Of a stretch of DNA of 49,072 nt, positions 7,905 to 15,369 are shown one piece after another. The number at the start of each line of letters is the position of its first letter. The first letter of the stretch is position 1. This DNA is from Mycolicibacterium peregrinum. GTDB lineage: Bacteria; Actinomycetota; Actinomycetes; Mycobacteriales; Mycobacteriaceae. A program made the translations under genes and the position numbers. The notes beneath the pieces were generated by a model. It saw nothing but the letters and a program-made list of their open reading frames with translations. It was not told the origin of the DNA and made no database searches. Where the stretch lies: NCBI RefSeq assembly GCF_002102345.1, contig NZ_LQPP01000006.1, forward strand, positions 1-49,072. Direction: 5' to 3'.

Positions 7905-9170
7905 TCACACTCCTGCGGTCTTGCGCTGGTAATCATCGATCCAGGCCGCCGTCTCCTTCTGCAGGTGACGCAGCAGGATCTCCTGGTCGCAGAGCAGGAA
8001 CTCGTCGACCACGCGGGTCTCGATGGAACTCTGCGTCGCCTCCAGGGTGTTGGCGTCTTGCAGGCCGTACTCCTTGAACGAGACGGCGGCCAGCTCCTGC
8101 CCCAACCGCTCCCGCGGCGTGCGCGGCTGCGGGAAGTACAGCGTGCACTCGAAGGTGTGCGTGTTGAACGACGTCGGCCAGTAGTGGTACGTCAGATACC
8201 AGCCCTGGCCCCAGAACAACACCACGAAATTGGGGAACAGCTGGAAGGAGTCCAGCCCCCATGGATCGCACTTGGCGGGGTTCAGCCCTGGAGGCATCTC
8301 GCCGAGATCCGGCTTCTCCCACGGGCCGAAAAGTCCGCTCTGGCAGATGTCTTCGATGGGCTTGCGCATCTCGTCGGGCATCTCCCAGGCCCGCACGCCG
8401 GACGTGCTCACCAGCCGGTGTGGCCCTTCGATCCGGTAGTGCGGTGCCTCGAAACCGGACTCCGCGGCGGCCTTCGAGTAGGCGGTGGGGGATTGGTTCG
8501 CGTGCAGGATGGGTGCGTGGTAAAACTCCTGGAAGGCGTCCATGTAGAGCTTCCAATTCGCCTTCACCTCAGAGCGATAGGTGAATCGTGAGGTCATCTT
8601 GTCGAACGGGTAGCCCTCCAGATCGGTGATCATGGGGCCCAGGAACTCGCGCAGCGACTGTTCGGGGACCTTCGCGAAGTTGACGAAGATGAACCCTTCC
8701 CATACCTCGCAGTGCACGGGGACCAGGCCGTAGCGGCTCTTGTCCAGGTCGAAGAACTCGGCCTCCTGCTGGACGAAGGTGAGTTCGCCGTCCAGGTCGT
8801 AGCGCCAGGCGTGGTACTTGCAGGTGAACTGCCGGCAGACCCCGCTGGTCTCCTCCAACGGCATGTCGTCCCACACCAGTTTGTTCCCCCGGTGGCGGCA
8901 GACGTTGTGGAAGGCCTTGACCTCGCCGGACTTGCCGCGCACCACGATGATAGAGGTGTTGGCGGCCTTCATCTCCCGGGTGAAATAGCTGCCCTTGCGT
9001 GAAAGATGTTCGACGCGACCGACATTCAGCCAGGCGCGTTTGAAGATCGCCTTGCGCTCCAGCTCATAGATCTCCGGGCTGATCGAGTCTTCGTAGGACA
9101 CCGGGCCGGTGCCCAGCTCCGGGTAGTGCTGAGTCCAGCTGCCTTCAGCCGGCTTGGGAAACCGAGCCAT
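7905..9170 (-). CDS. Rieske non-haem iron oxygenase alpha subunit (canonical)
   Basis: This 421-residue protein has a complete Rieske motif: C91-R-H93 and C117-K-Y-H120, separated by a longer loop than in most family members. The catalytic domain has NWK, then E215 at the bridging position usually held by Asp, H218 and H223, and D372 in LQDAN. Glutamate at the bridging position is known from carnitine oxygenase CntA. It should hydroxylate or demethylate an organic substrate using O2 and electrons from a reductase, probably the one at 3394-4458. ATG 9170 follows AGGAG. It heads operon B and is divergent from an aldehyde dehydrogenase across the shared operator. Confidence 0.9.
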   Translation of the reverse strand: MARFPKPAEGSWTQHYPELGTGPVSYEDSISPEIYELERKAIFKRAWLNVGRVEHLSRKGSYFTREMKAANTSIIVVRGKSGEVKAFHNVCRHRGNKLVWDDMPLEETSGVCRQFTCKYHAWRYDLDGELTFVQQEAEFFDLDKSRYGLVPVHCEVWEGFIFVNFAKVPEQSLREFLGPMITDLEGYPFDKMTSRFTYRSEVKANWKLYMDAFQEFYHAPILHANQSPTAYSKAAAESGFEAPHYRIEGPHRLVSTSGVRAWEMPDEMRKPIEDICQSGLFGPWEKPDLGEMPPGLNPAKCDPWGLDSFQLFPNFVVLFWGQGWYLTYHYWPTSFNTHTFECTLYFPQPRTPRERLGQELAAVSFKEYGLQDANTLEATQSSIETRVVDEFLLCDQEILLRHLQKETAAWIDDYQRKTAGV

Positions 9171-9265
9171 GCTCGCTCCTAAAGAGATGTGGTTCGACCG
9201 ATGATGCCGACATGGGGCTGCGATGCCGGCCAGGGGCTTCAGGCTCGACGGTAGACGGCGGTTTC

Positions 9266-9286
9266 ATCAATGACAAGTAGTTGATA
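9266..9286. promoter_or_regulatory. shared 21-bp element, copy 2 (putative operator)
   Basis: Read on the minus strand the core is TATCAACTACTTGTC, and 19 of 21 positions agree with the copy at 4471-4491. It lies 31 nt upstream of the aldehyde dehydrogenase and about 95 nt upstream of Rieske oxygenase 2. The rest of the 147-bp gap shows nothing else identifiable. The conservation in two non-homologous intergenic regions argues for a common regulator. Confidence 0.6.
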
Positions 9287-9317
9287 CTCTGAATTCGACT
9301 GAGGCGGGAGAGTCTGG

Positions 9318-10778
9318 ATGGATCAGCATCTTGGGGAGTACCTGGGAATCGAGGCCGACTGGTCGCTCGACGGCGACCCTGCCGACACCGTGGAGGTGAT
9401 CTCGCCGCACACCGAGCAACCCATCGCCCGGGTGGCGGCGGCCGGGCCGGCCGAGGTGGACGCCGCCGTCGCGGCCGCTCGTGCAGCCATCGACCACGGG
9501 CCGTGGCCACGCCTCGACCCGGCGGAGCGCATCGCGGCGGTGCGGCGCCTCGCCGAGGCCTACGCCGGGCGACGCGGTGAGATGGCCCAACTGATCTCGG
9601 CCGAGATGGGTGCGCCGATCACTTTCGCCCAACGGGCGCAGGTCGGACTGCCGACGATGATGATGTCCGCGTTCAGCGACCTCGCCGAGACCTACCCCTG
9701 GCAGGAGACCCGCACCGGTTTCTTCGGATCGGACATACGTATCCAGAAGCAGCCGGTGGGCGTCGTCGCCGCCATCGTGCCCTGGAACATGCCGCAATTC
9801 CTGATCGTCACCAAACTGGTGCCGGCACTGCTGGCCGGGTGCGCCGTGGTACTCAAACCCGCACCCGAATCCCCGTTGGATGCAGTGCTTTTAAGCGACA
9901 TGCTCAAAGAGATCGGCCTGCCCGAAGGCGTCGTCTCCGTCGTCCAGGGGGATGCCGCCGCCGGTGCCCGTCTGGTCGGCCATCCCGGCGTCGACAAGGT
10001 CTCGTTCACCGGCTCCAGCGCCGCGGGCCGGGCCGTCGCAGCAGCCGCCGCGGCCAACCTGACCAAGGTCAGCCTCGAGCTCGGTGGCAAGTCGGCGGCC
10101 GTCATCCTCGATGACGCCGACCCGGCGACGGTCGCAGCCGGGGTGCGCTCGGCCAGCCTGTCCAACAGCGGTCAGATCTGCAATGCGCTGACCCGTATCG
10201 TCGTCCCGGCATCTCGGGAAAACGAATTCGTCGACGCCCTGGCCGACCGGATGAACGCACTCGTCGTGGGCGACCCCGCCGATCCCGCCACCGAGCTCGG
10301 GCCACTCGTGTCCCGACGCCAACAACAACGCGTGCGCGACTACATCGACCTCGGCCGGCGCGAGGGTGCCCGGCTGGTCTGCGGCGGCACCGATCTGCCC
10401 GACGGTGTGGACACCGGCTGGTACGTGCGGCCCACCCTGTTCGCCGGGGCCGACAACTCGATGCGCATCGCCCGCGAAGAGATCTTCGGTCCCGTCCTCA
10501 CGGTGATCGCATACCGGGACGAGGACGAGGCCGTCGCGATTGCCAACGACTCCGATTACGGACTGGCCGGCTCGGTGTGGACGGCCGATCCAGACCGGGG
10601 AATCGGGATCGCCGAGCGTGTACAAACCGGGACTTTCGGGGTAAACCAGGGGTACACGATGGATCCGTTCGCACCGTTCGGCGGTATCAAGGACAGCGGC
10701 TACGGCCGCGAACTCGGCCGTGAAGGGCTCGACGGGTACCTCGAGACCAAGTCCATCGCCGTCGCGGCCACCCGGTGA
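9318..10778 (+). CDS. NAD(P)-dependent aldehyde dehydrogenase
   Basis: The 486-residue protein is full length for the ALDH superfamily. It has N157 in PWNMP, E254 in LELGGKS, nucleophile C288 in SGQICNA, and the EEIFGPV segment. It should oxidise an aldehyde formed in this pathway to the acid. ATG 9318 is preceded by GCGGGAG. It is divergent from operon B and followed after 16 nt by a second hydrolase, so the two form a short operon. Substrate not deducible from sequence. Confidence 0.92.
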   Translation: MDQHLGEYLGIEADWSLDGDPADTVEVISPHTEQPIARVAAAGPAEVDAAVAAARAAIDHGPWPRLDPAERIAAVRRLAEAYAGRRGEMAQLISAEMGAPITFAQRAQVGLPTMMMSAFSDLAETYPWQETRTGFFGSDIRIQKQPVGVVAAIVPWNMPQFLIVTKLVPALLAGCAVVLKPAPESPLDAVLLSDMLKEIGLPEGVVSVVQGDAAAGARLVGHPGVDKVSFTGSSAAGRAVAAAAAANLTKVSLELGGKSAAVILDDADPATVAAGVRSASLSNSGQICNALTRIVVPASRENEFVDALADRMNALVVGDPADPATELGPLVSRRQQQRVRDYIDLGRREGARLVCGGTDLPDGVDTGWYVRPTLFAGADNSMRIAREEIFGPVLTVIAYRDEDEAVAIANDSDYGLAGSVWTADPDRGIGIAERVQTGTFGVNQGYTMDPFAPFGGIKDSGYGRELGREGLDGYLETKSIAVAATR

Positions 10779-10794
10779 TCGAGAGGGAATGACG

Positions 10795-11937
10795 ATGACC
10801 ACCACTACGTCGCCCAGGATTCCTGCCGCCGAGCGCATCGCGGTGCGATGCGTCGATTCGGACGTGCATCCCGTGCCCCGACGGGGCGAGCTCGGTCAGT
10901 ACATCCCCGAGCCGTGGCGGTCCAGATACTTCAACACCCACGACGTCGGCGACCTGATCTACTACGACGCTCCCGACTACGCGCACGCGTATGCGATGCG
11001 CACCGATTCCTTCCCGTCCGACGGCGAATTCGCCGGCAGCGACCCCGATCTCGCGTTCCGGCAGCTGATCATGGAGGCCGGAGCGGACATCGCCGTGCTG
11101 GAACCCGCGGCATACTCGGCCCACATTCCCGAGGCCAACCATGTGATGAACTGTGCGCTGAACGACTGGCAGGCCAATCACTGGCTCGACAGTCACAACA
11201 ACTGGCATGAGCGCTGGCGCGGATCCATCTGCCTGGCGGTCGAAGCACCGGAGTTGGGGGCGCAGGAGATCGAGCGGTGGGCCGGTCATCCCTACATGGC
11301 GCAGATCCTGATCAAGGCCGAGCCGCGTCCGTCGTGGGGTGACCCGAAGTACGACCCGATCTGGGCCGCGGCGACCAAGCACGACATCACGGTGAGCTGC
11401 CACCTGTCCCGTGGCGAGTACGACGAACTCCCGCTCCCGCCGGTCGGATTGCCCAGCTACAACCACGACTTCATGGTCACGTACTCACTGCTGGCGGCCA
11501 ACCAGGTGATGAGTCTGATCTTCGACGGGGTTTTCGACCGGTTCCCGACGCTGCGGGTGGTGTTTGTCGAGCATGCGTTCACCTGGATCCTGCCCTTGAT
11601 GTGGCGGATGGATGCCATCTACGAGAAGCGCAAGGGCTGGATGGACATCAAGCGCAAACCGAGCGAATACGTCAAAGACCACATCAAGTTCACCACCCAG
11701 CCGCTGGATTATCCCGAGGACAAGACCGAACTGTCCCGGGCGTTCGAGTGGATGGAGTGCGAGAAGATTCTGCTGTTCTCCAGCGATTACCCGCACTGGA
11801 CCTTCGATGACCCCCGCTGGCTGGTCAAGCACCTGCCCGAGCACGCCCGCGAGGCCATCATGTTCCGCAACGGCATCGAGACCTACAAGCTGCCCGAGAC
11901 GGTTCCGGTGCTCGAGGGGCAGGTTCGGGTCTTCTGA
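10795..11937 (+). CDS. PF04909-type amidohydrolase / decarboxylase-like protein
   Basis: This 380-residue TIM-barrel protein starts with VDSDVHP, the N-terminal metal motif of the amidohydrolase-2 group, and has H at SCHLS, H at VEHAFTW, and D in FSSDYPHW. The family includes ACMSD-like decarboxylases and hydrolases of ring-cleavage products, so a role after the aldehyde dehydrogenase is reasonable. Start choice: ATG 10795 is about 7 nt from GAGAGGG, while ATG 10789 lies almost on it. Similar proteins occur in mycobacterial catabolic clusters. Exact reaction unknown. Confidence 0.85.
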   Translation: MTTTTSPRIPAAERIAVRCVDSDVHPVPRRGELGQYIPEPWRSRYFNTHDVGDLIYYDAPDYAHAYAMRTDSFPSDGEFAGSDPDLAFRQLIMEAGADIAVLEPAAYSAHIPEANHVMNCALNDWQANHWLDSHNNWHERWRGSICLAVEAPELGAQEIERWAGHPYMAQILIKAEPRPSWGDPKYDPIWAAATKHDITVSCHLSRGEYDELPLPPVGLPSYNHDFMVTYSLLAANQVMSLIFDGVFDRFPTLRVVFVEHAFTWILPLMWRMDAIYEKRKGWMDIKRKPSEYVKDHIKFTTQPLDYPEDKTELSRAFEWMECEKILLFSSDYPHWTFDDPRWLVKHLPEHAREAIMFRNGIETYKLPETVPVLEGQVRVF

Positions 11938-11961
11938 CTTGGCGCGCGATCAGGGCGGGCG

Positions 11962-12564
11962 TCAGGGCAGCTTGATGGCCGATACGTACATCTCGACCAT
12001 CGGCCGGTAGAGGTCGACATCGTCGAGTTCGCTGCCCAGGACCACCGAGTCGCTGGTGGCGATGAGAACTTGGGCGAACGTCTTCGGCGGGATCAGCAGG
12101 GTGCCGCCGAACTGCTCGATGCCGTTGACAATGAACTTTGCCAGCGCGTCGACAACCTCCGAACGCTTGGCGGCGACGCGGTCCCGTGACTCCGGGTTTC
12201 GCCGGAGATAGAGCGTGAACTCATGCCCCAAGGCGGCGTGCTCGGCGCCGCGGTCTTGGCTCAATTGCCGCCAGCGCTTGGCGATCTCGTCGCGTTCACG
12301 CGTGCCGACCTGTTTCGCGCTCGACATCACCTCGGCGAAATTGTCGAAGTAGCGCCGCCAATAGCGGTCACTCACGGCCAGGAACAGGTCTTCCTTGGTC
12401 GTGAAGTGCTTGTAGATGGCGCCCTTGGTGTAACCGGCGGATCGCGCGATGTCATCCAGTGTCGCTGGCGCGAAACCTTTTTCGGCAAATACTTCTTCGG
12501 CGGCGTCGAGCAGTACTGAGCGCGTGTGCTCCAGTCTGCGTTCTCGGGTCCAGCGCTCCGCCAT
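11962..12564 (-). CDS. TetR-family transcriptional regulator
   Basis: A 200-residue TetR protein. Its N-terminal HTH spans residues 15-60 (LDDIARSAGYTKGAIYKHF is the recognition region), followed by a helical ligand-binding domain. A perfect 16-bp palindrome begins at its start codon, which suggests autoregulation and control of the divergent AveC-like gene. ATG 12564 is the first start of the conserved domain. It may also control the oxygenase island on its left. Confidence 0.9.
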   Translation of the reverse strand: MAERWTRERRLEHTRSVLLDAAEEVFAEKGFAPATLDDIARSAGYTKGAIYKHFTTKEDLFLAVSDRYWRRYFDNFAEVMSSAKQVGTRERDEIAKRWRQLSQDRGAEHAALGHEFTLYLRRNPESRDRVAAKRSEVVDALAKFIVNGIEQFGGTLLIPPKTFAQVLIATSDSVVLGSELDDVDLYRPMVEMYVSAIKLP

Positions 12565-12611
12565 GGCAGAATTCTGCCACAGAATCTGAGTGACCTATTG
12601 GAATCTCAGAT
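12564..12611. promoter_or_regulatory. palindromic operator region between TetR and AveC-like genes
   Basis: TGGCAGAATTCTGCCA at 12564-12579 is a perfect 16-bp palindrome overlapping the TetR start codon. A second inverted repeat, ATCTGAG (12584-12590) and CTCAGAT (12605-12611), follows. A TATATT box near 12614 may be the -10 of the rightward promoter. The layout fits TetR binding that blocks both directions. Confidence 0.55.
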
Positions 12612-12688
12612 ACCCATGAGTATATTTGCATCCGTTGGCCGGCCTCACACCACCGGCTGTCTCCACGATCGCCAAGGGGAAACCGAAC

Positions 12689-13855
12689 ATGAGTGATCTG
12701 TCCAAGAAGCCTGCTGTCACCGAATCGATCGTCGGCGTCGCCGAACTCGAGAAGCAAGGTCCGCCATCGTCAAATGCGTACCGAATCTGGGCGACCGTCG
12801 GTGGCATGTTTCTACTGGTGACGTTGTATCTGTTCACCCGGTGGGTGACCGGCCCCTATTTCGAGCCGGTATCGGGTGGCCCGAGTGAGCCACCGATGTA
12901 TATGAAGATCCCGCTGATGGCCAACGCTGTGGTCCTCTGGGTGGGTCTGCCGTTTGCCTTGTGGTTCTTTATTATTCGGCCTTGGATGCGCGAGCGGCGC
13001 ATCACGCTCGACGGCATGTTGCTCGTGTCGATGGGTCTGATGATGTTCCAGGATCCGATGCTCAACTACTACAGCACCTGGTGCACGTACAACGCCTGGC
13101 TGTTCAACCAGGGGTCGTGGGCGCCGTACATTCCGGGGTGGGTGGCGCACGAGGAACCGGGCCACACAGTGCCCGAACCGCTGCTGACCAATATCCCCGG
13201 CTATGCGTACGGTGTCTTGCTGCTCACCATCGTCGGCTGCGCGATCATGCGAAAGATCAAGAACCGTTGGCCTGGGATCAGCAATCTCCGGCTGGTCTTG
13301 GTCACCTATGCGATCGCCATTGCCTTCGACTTCGTCATGGAAGCCCTGATCATGTTGCCGATCGGGTTCTACTCCTACCCCGGCGCCATCCAGTCCTTGT
13401 CGTTCAACGCCGGAACCTACTACCAGTGGCCGATCTACGAGGGGCTGATGTGGGGTGGTGTCCAGACGGCGCTGGTCTGCCTGCGCTTCTTCACCGATGA
13501 CCGCGGCCGCACCGTGGTGGAACGGGGGATCGACCGGGTCCGCGGCGGGTTCGTGAAACAACAGTTCGTCCGCTTCCTGGCCATCTTCGGCGGTGTCAGC
13601 GCATGCTTCTTTCTCTTCTACAACGTTCCCGCGACCTGGCTGGGCATGCACGGAGATGCGTGGCCCGAAGATGTCCAGAAGCGCTCGTATTTCAACCCCG
13701 GGATCTGCGGCGAGGGAACTGACCGGCCGTGTCCGAATCCTGATCTGCCGCTGCCGACCAAGCACTCGGGGTATGTCAACCACGAAGGCGAACTGGTGCT
13801 GCCGGATGGGGTGAGCATCCCGCCCGTGGTGCCGATCCAAAGGCCCGAAAAGTGA
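12689..13855 (+). CDS. AveC-like integral membrane protein
   Basis: This 388-residue polytopic protein has about seven hydrophobic segments and a conserved soluble loop with Trp and Tyr (MLNYYSTWCTYNAW). I recognise the pattern of AveC-like proteins, the family named for the avermectin spiroketal enzyme, which is common but uncharacterised in mycobacteria. ATG 12689 has AAGGGGA at 8 nt; the frame continues upstream without one. Its function may be hydroxylation, cyclisation or membrane-lipid modification. It overlaps the next small gene by one base (TGATG) and is divergent from TetR. Confidence 0.75.
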   Translation: MSDLSKKPAVTESIVGVAELEKQGPPSSNAYRIWATVGGMFLLVTLYLFTRWVTGPYFEPVSGGPSEPPMYMKIPLMANAVVLWVGLPFALWFFIIRPWMRERRITLDGMLLVSMGLMMFQDPMLNYYSTWCTYNAWLFNQGSWAPYIPGWVAHEEPGHTVPEPLLTNIPGYAYGVLLLTIVGCAIMRKIKNRWPGISNLRLVLVTYAIAIAFDFVMEALIMLPIGFYSYPGAIQSLSFNAGTYYQWPIYEGLMWGGVQTALVCLRFFTDDRGRTVVERGIDRVRGGFVKQQFVRFLAIFGGVSACFFLFYNVPATWLGMHGDAWPEDVQKRSYFNPGICGEGTDRPCPNPDLPLPTKHSGYVNHEGELVLPDGVSIPPVVPIQRPEK

Positions 13856-14058
13856 TGACGGTCAGTATGTTTCAGCCGATCGCCAAGGCAGGAACACAGT
13901 CGCCGTTCTATCGTGCCACGGGCCGGGAGGTGGAGACCTTCCGGCCGGCCAGTCACGCTGGGGCCGCTATGTTGTCGGAGCTGAGCACGCGGATGGATGA
14001 GTTGGTCTTGTCGGCGTTGGCCGAGTTGGCCGCTCCCAAGCCGCGGTCAGGTGCGTGA
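13855..14058 (+). CDS. small hypothetical protein coupled to the AveC-like gene
   Basis: A 67-residue reading frame whose ATG overlaps the AveC-like stop codon as TGATG, a sign of translational coupling. The segment SPFYRATGREVETF resembles the N-terminal start of CbbQ/NorQ-type MoxR ATPases, but no P-loop follows. It could be a real short protein or a deletion remnant of an ATPase gene. The C-terminal half is a likely amphipathic helix. No function can be assigned. Confidence 0.5.
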   Translation: MTVSMFQPIAKAGTQSPFYRATGREVETFRPASHAGAAMLSELSTRMDELVLSALAELAAPKPRSGA

Positions 14059-14066
14059 GGAGCCGA

Positions 14067-14510
14067 TCAACAGCACGCGTTGTCGTCACGTCCGGCTTTG
14101 CGTAACAACGTTTTGAGTTGCCGCTGTTCGGCGGGTGTCAGTCGGTCGAGTACCCGCTGATCGGCGATGTGCACGGCCTCCTCGGCGCGGGTGAGCAACG
14201 CCCGGCCGGACGCCGTGAGTTCGGTGGGCAGTGCTTTACCTGCCGCCGCGGTATCGGGTCGGCGAACAGCACCCGCGGCTTCCAGCCGGTGCAGCAACTG
14301 ATTGGTGGCCTGCGCGCTGACGTTGGTGACGCGGGCCAGCTCGGCGCTGGTGAGCCCGGGATTCAGCGAGATGATGCGGAGGCAGACGAACTCCGCCAGT
14401 CCCAGTCCGATCGGGGCGAGAACCGTGGCGACCTCCGGGCGCAGCGTCGCGGCCACGCGGTGCAGCAGATATCCCAGCGGCTCGCCGTCCGAGGCAGTCA
14501 TAGCTGGCAT
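14067..14510 (-). CDS. MarR-family regulator resembling Rv2887
   Basis: A 147-residue winged-helix protein. LGYLLHRVAATLRPEV at the N-terminus, LTSAELARVTNVSAQATNQL and AEQRQLKTLLRK resemble, from memory, M. tuberculosis Rv2887, a salicylate-responsive repressor of a methyltransferase. It ends with two cysteines. The start is uncertain: ATG 14510, ATG 14501 and GTG 14516 are all in frame and lack a strong ribosome site. It is divergent from the Gly/Phe-rich protein across a perfect palindrome that is probably its operator. Confidence 0.85.
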   Translation of the reverse strand: MPAMTASDGEPLGYLLHRVAATLRPEVATVLAPIGLGLAEFVCLRIISLNPGLTSAELARVTNVSAQATNQLLHRLEAAGAVRRPDTAAAGKALPTELTASGRALLTRAEEAVHIADQRVLDRLTPAEQRQLKTLLRKAGRDDNACC

Positions 14511-14593
14511 CTTCACACGCGCCGACCCCGCCGACCATCGGGATCGACCGCGCCGTTTCGCCCACAGCTCAACCAGTTCTCAGCCAGATCTCA

Positions 14594-14634
14594 TTGAAAC
14601 TGTCCTGACTCGAGCGTATCAAGGAACTTGATAC
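14594..14634 (+). promoter_or_regulatory. promoter with embedded perfect palindromic operator
   Basis: TTGAAA at 14594-14599 and TATCAA at 14617-14622 are spaced by 17 bp, a sigma-70-like arrangement reading rightward. The -10 lies inside GTATCAAGGAACTTGATAC (14616-14634), with 8-bp perfect arms and a 3-bp centre. Repressor binding there would block the Gly/Phe-rich gene. This is the clearest operator in the window. Confidence 0.65.
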
Positions 14635-14689
14635 ACCTGTCGGGCCGCGCTCCTGTGGTCCGGTTGAAACGTGGAAAAGGATGTGTGAC

Positions 14690-15289
14690 ATGGGGTTTGG
14701 AGGATTTGGTGGTGGCTGGGGTCCGGCGGGATTCGGCGGCGGCTGCGGCCATGAAGGACAGGGCGGTTTCGGCCCGGGAGGGTTCGGCGCGGGCGGCTTC
14801 GGCGGCGGTGGGTTCGGTAAGGGTTTCGGGCCGGGCTTCGCGCTCAAGCGTGCTGCGATCGGCACCGCGGCTCTGCTTCTCGACGGGCCGGCCACGGCTG
14901 AACAGATCGTCGAGCGCACCACAGAGGCCACCGGGGGCGCCTTCACCCCGCCGCTGGACGTCGTCGAACTGGCGATCTCAGGACTGGCCGGCCGGGGTGT
15001 GGTCACCGTCTCCGACGGGGTCGCCACGCTGACCGAATTCGGCACCCAGCTGCTGGCCTGGCGTGGAGTCACCAGCGAGACCGCGCACACGCTGTTGGGC
15101 AAGGTCGGCAAGTTCGCCGACGTCATCAAGATCCGTACTGGCCTGCACGAGGTGGCGGGTCTGGCCCGCACCATCGCGTTCACGGGCACTGACGAGCAGA
15201 AGGCCAAGCTCGGTGAGGTTCGGACGAACCTGCTCGCGGCGATCACGGAGGCGAAGAAGGCTCTGCACGGGGTGCTGGCCGAAAGCTGA
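14690..15289 (+). CDS. Gly/Phe-rich winged-helix (PadR-like) protein
   Basis: The 199-residue product begins with about 48 residues of Gly/Phe-rich low complexity (repeats of GFG, GGFG and GPGGFG) and continues into a compact helical domain. That domain looks like a winged helix (ALLLDGPATAEQIVE through GRGVVTVSDGVATLTEFG) followed by C-terminal helices. PadR-type regulators sometimes carry such Gly-rich starts. ATG 14690 is 9 nt after AAAAGG; ATG 14681 is too close. The divergent MarR and the palindrome suggest ligand-dependent control. It may be a regulator or a small stress protein; its targets are unknown. Confidence 0.7.
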   Translation: MGFGGFGGGWGPAGFGGGCGHEGQGGFGPGGFGAGGFGGGGFGKGFGPGFALKRAAIGTAALLLDGPATAEQIVERTTEATGGAFTPPLDVVELAISGLAGRGVVTVSDGVATLTEFGTQLLAWRGVTSETAHTLLGKVGKFADVIKIRTGLHEVAGLARTIAFTGTDEQKAKLGEVRTNLLAAITEAKKALHGVLAES

Positions 15290-15293
15290 AATC

Positions 15294-15359
15294 CCCGCCG
15301 AGACTACGGTTTGTGACGCGATTTCGGCCGACCACATCAGAAACCGTAGTTTCGGCGGG
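15294..15359. terminator. 19-bp inverted repeat between convergent genes
   Basis: Arms CCCGCCGAGACTACGGTTT (15294-15312) and 15341-15359 pair over 19 positions, with one G-T mismatch that is a wobble in RNA. The 28-nt spacer separates them. It sits between the convergent Gly/Phe-rich gene and the FAD oxidase gene. It could be a bidirectional terminator or a dispersed intergenic palindrome. No T-run is present. Confidence 0.6.
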
Positions 15360-15369
15360 CCGGGCTGTC

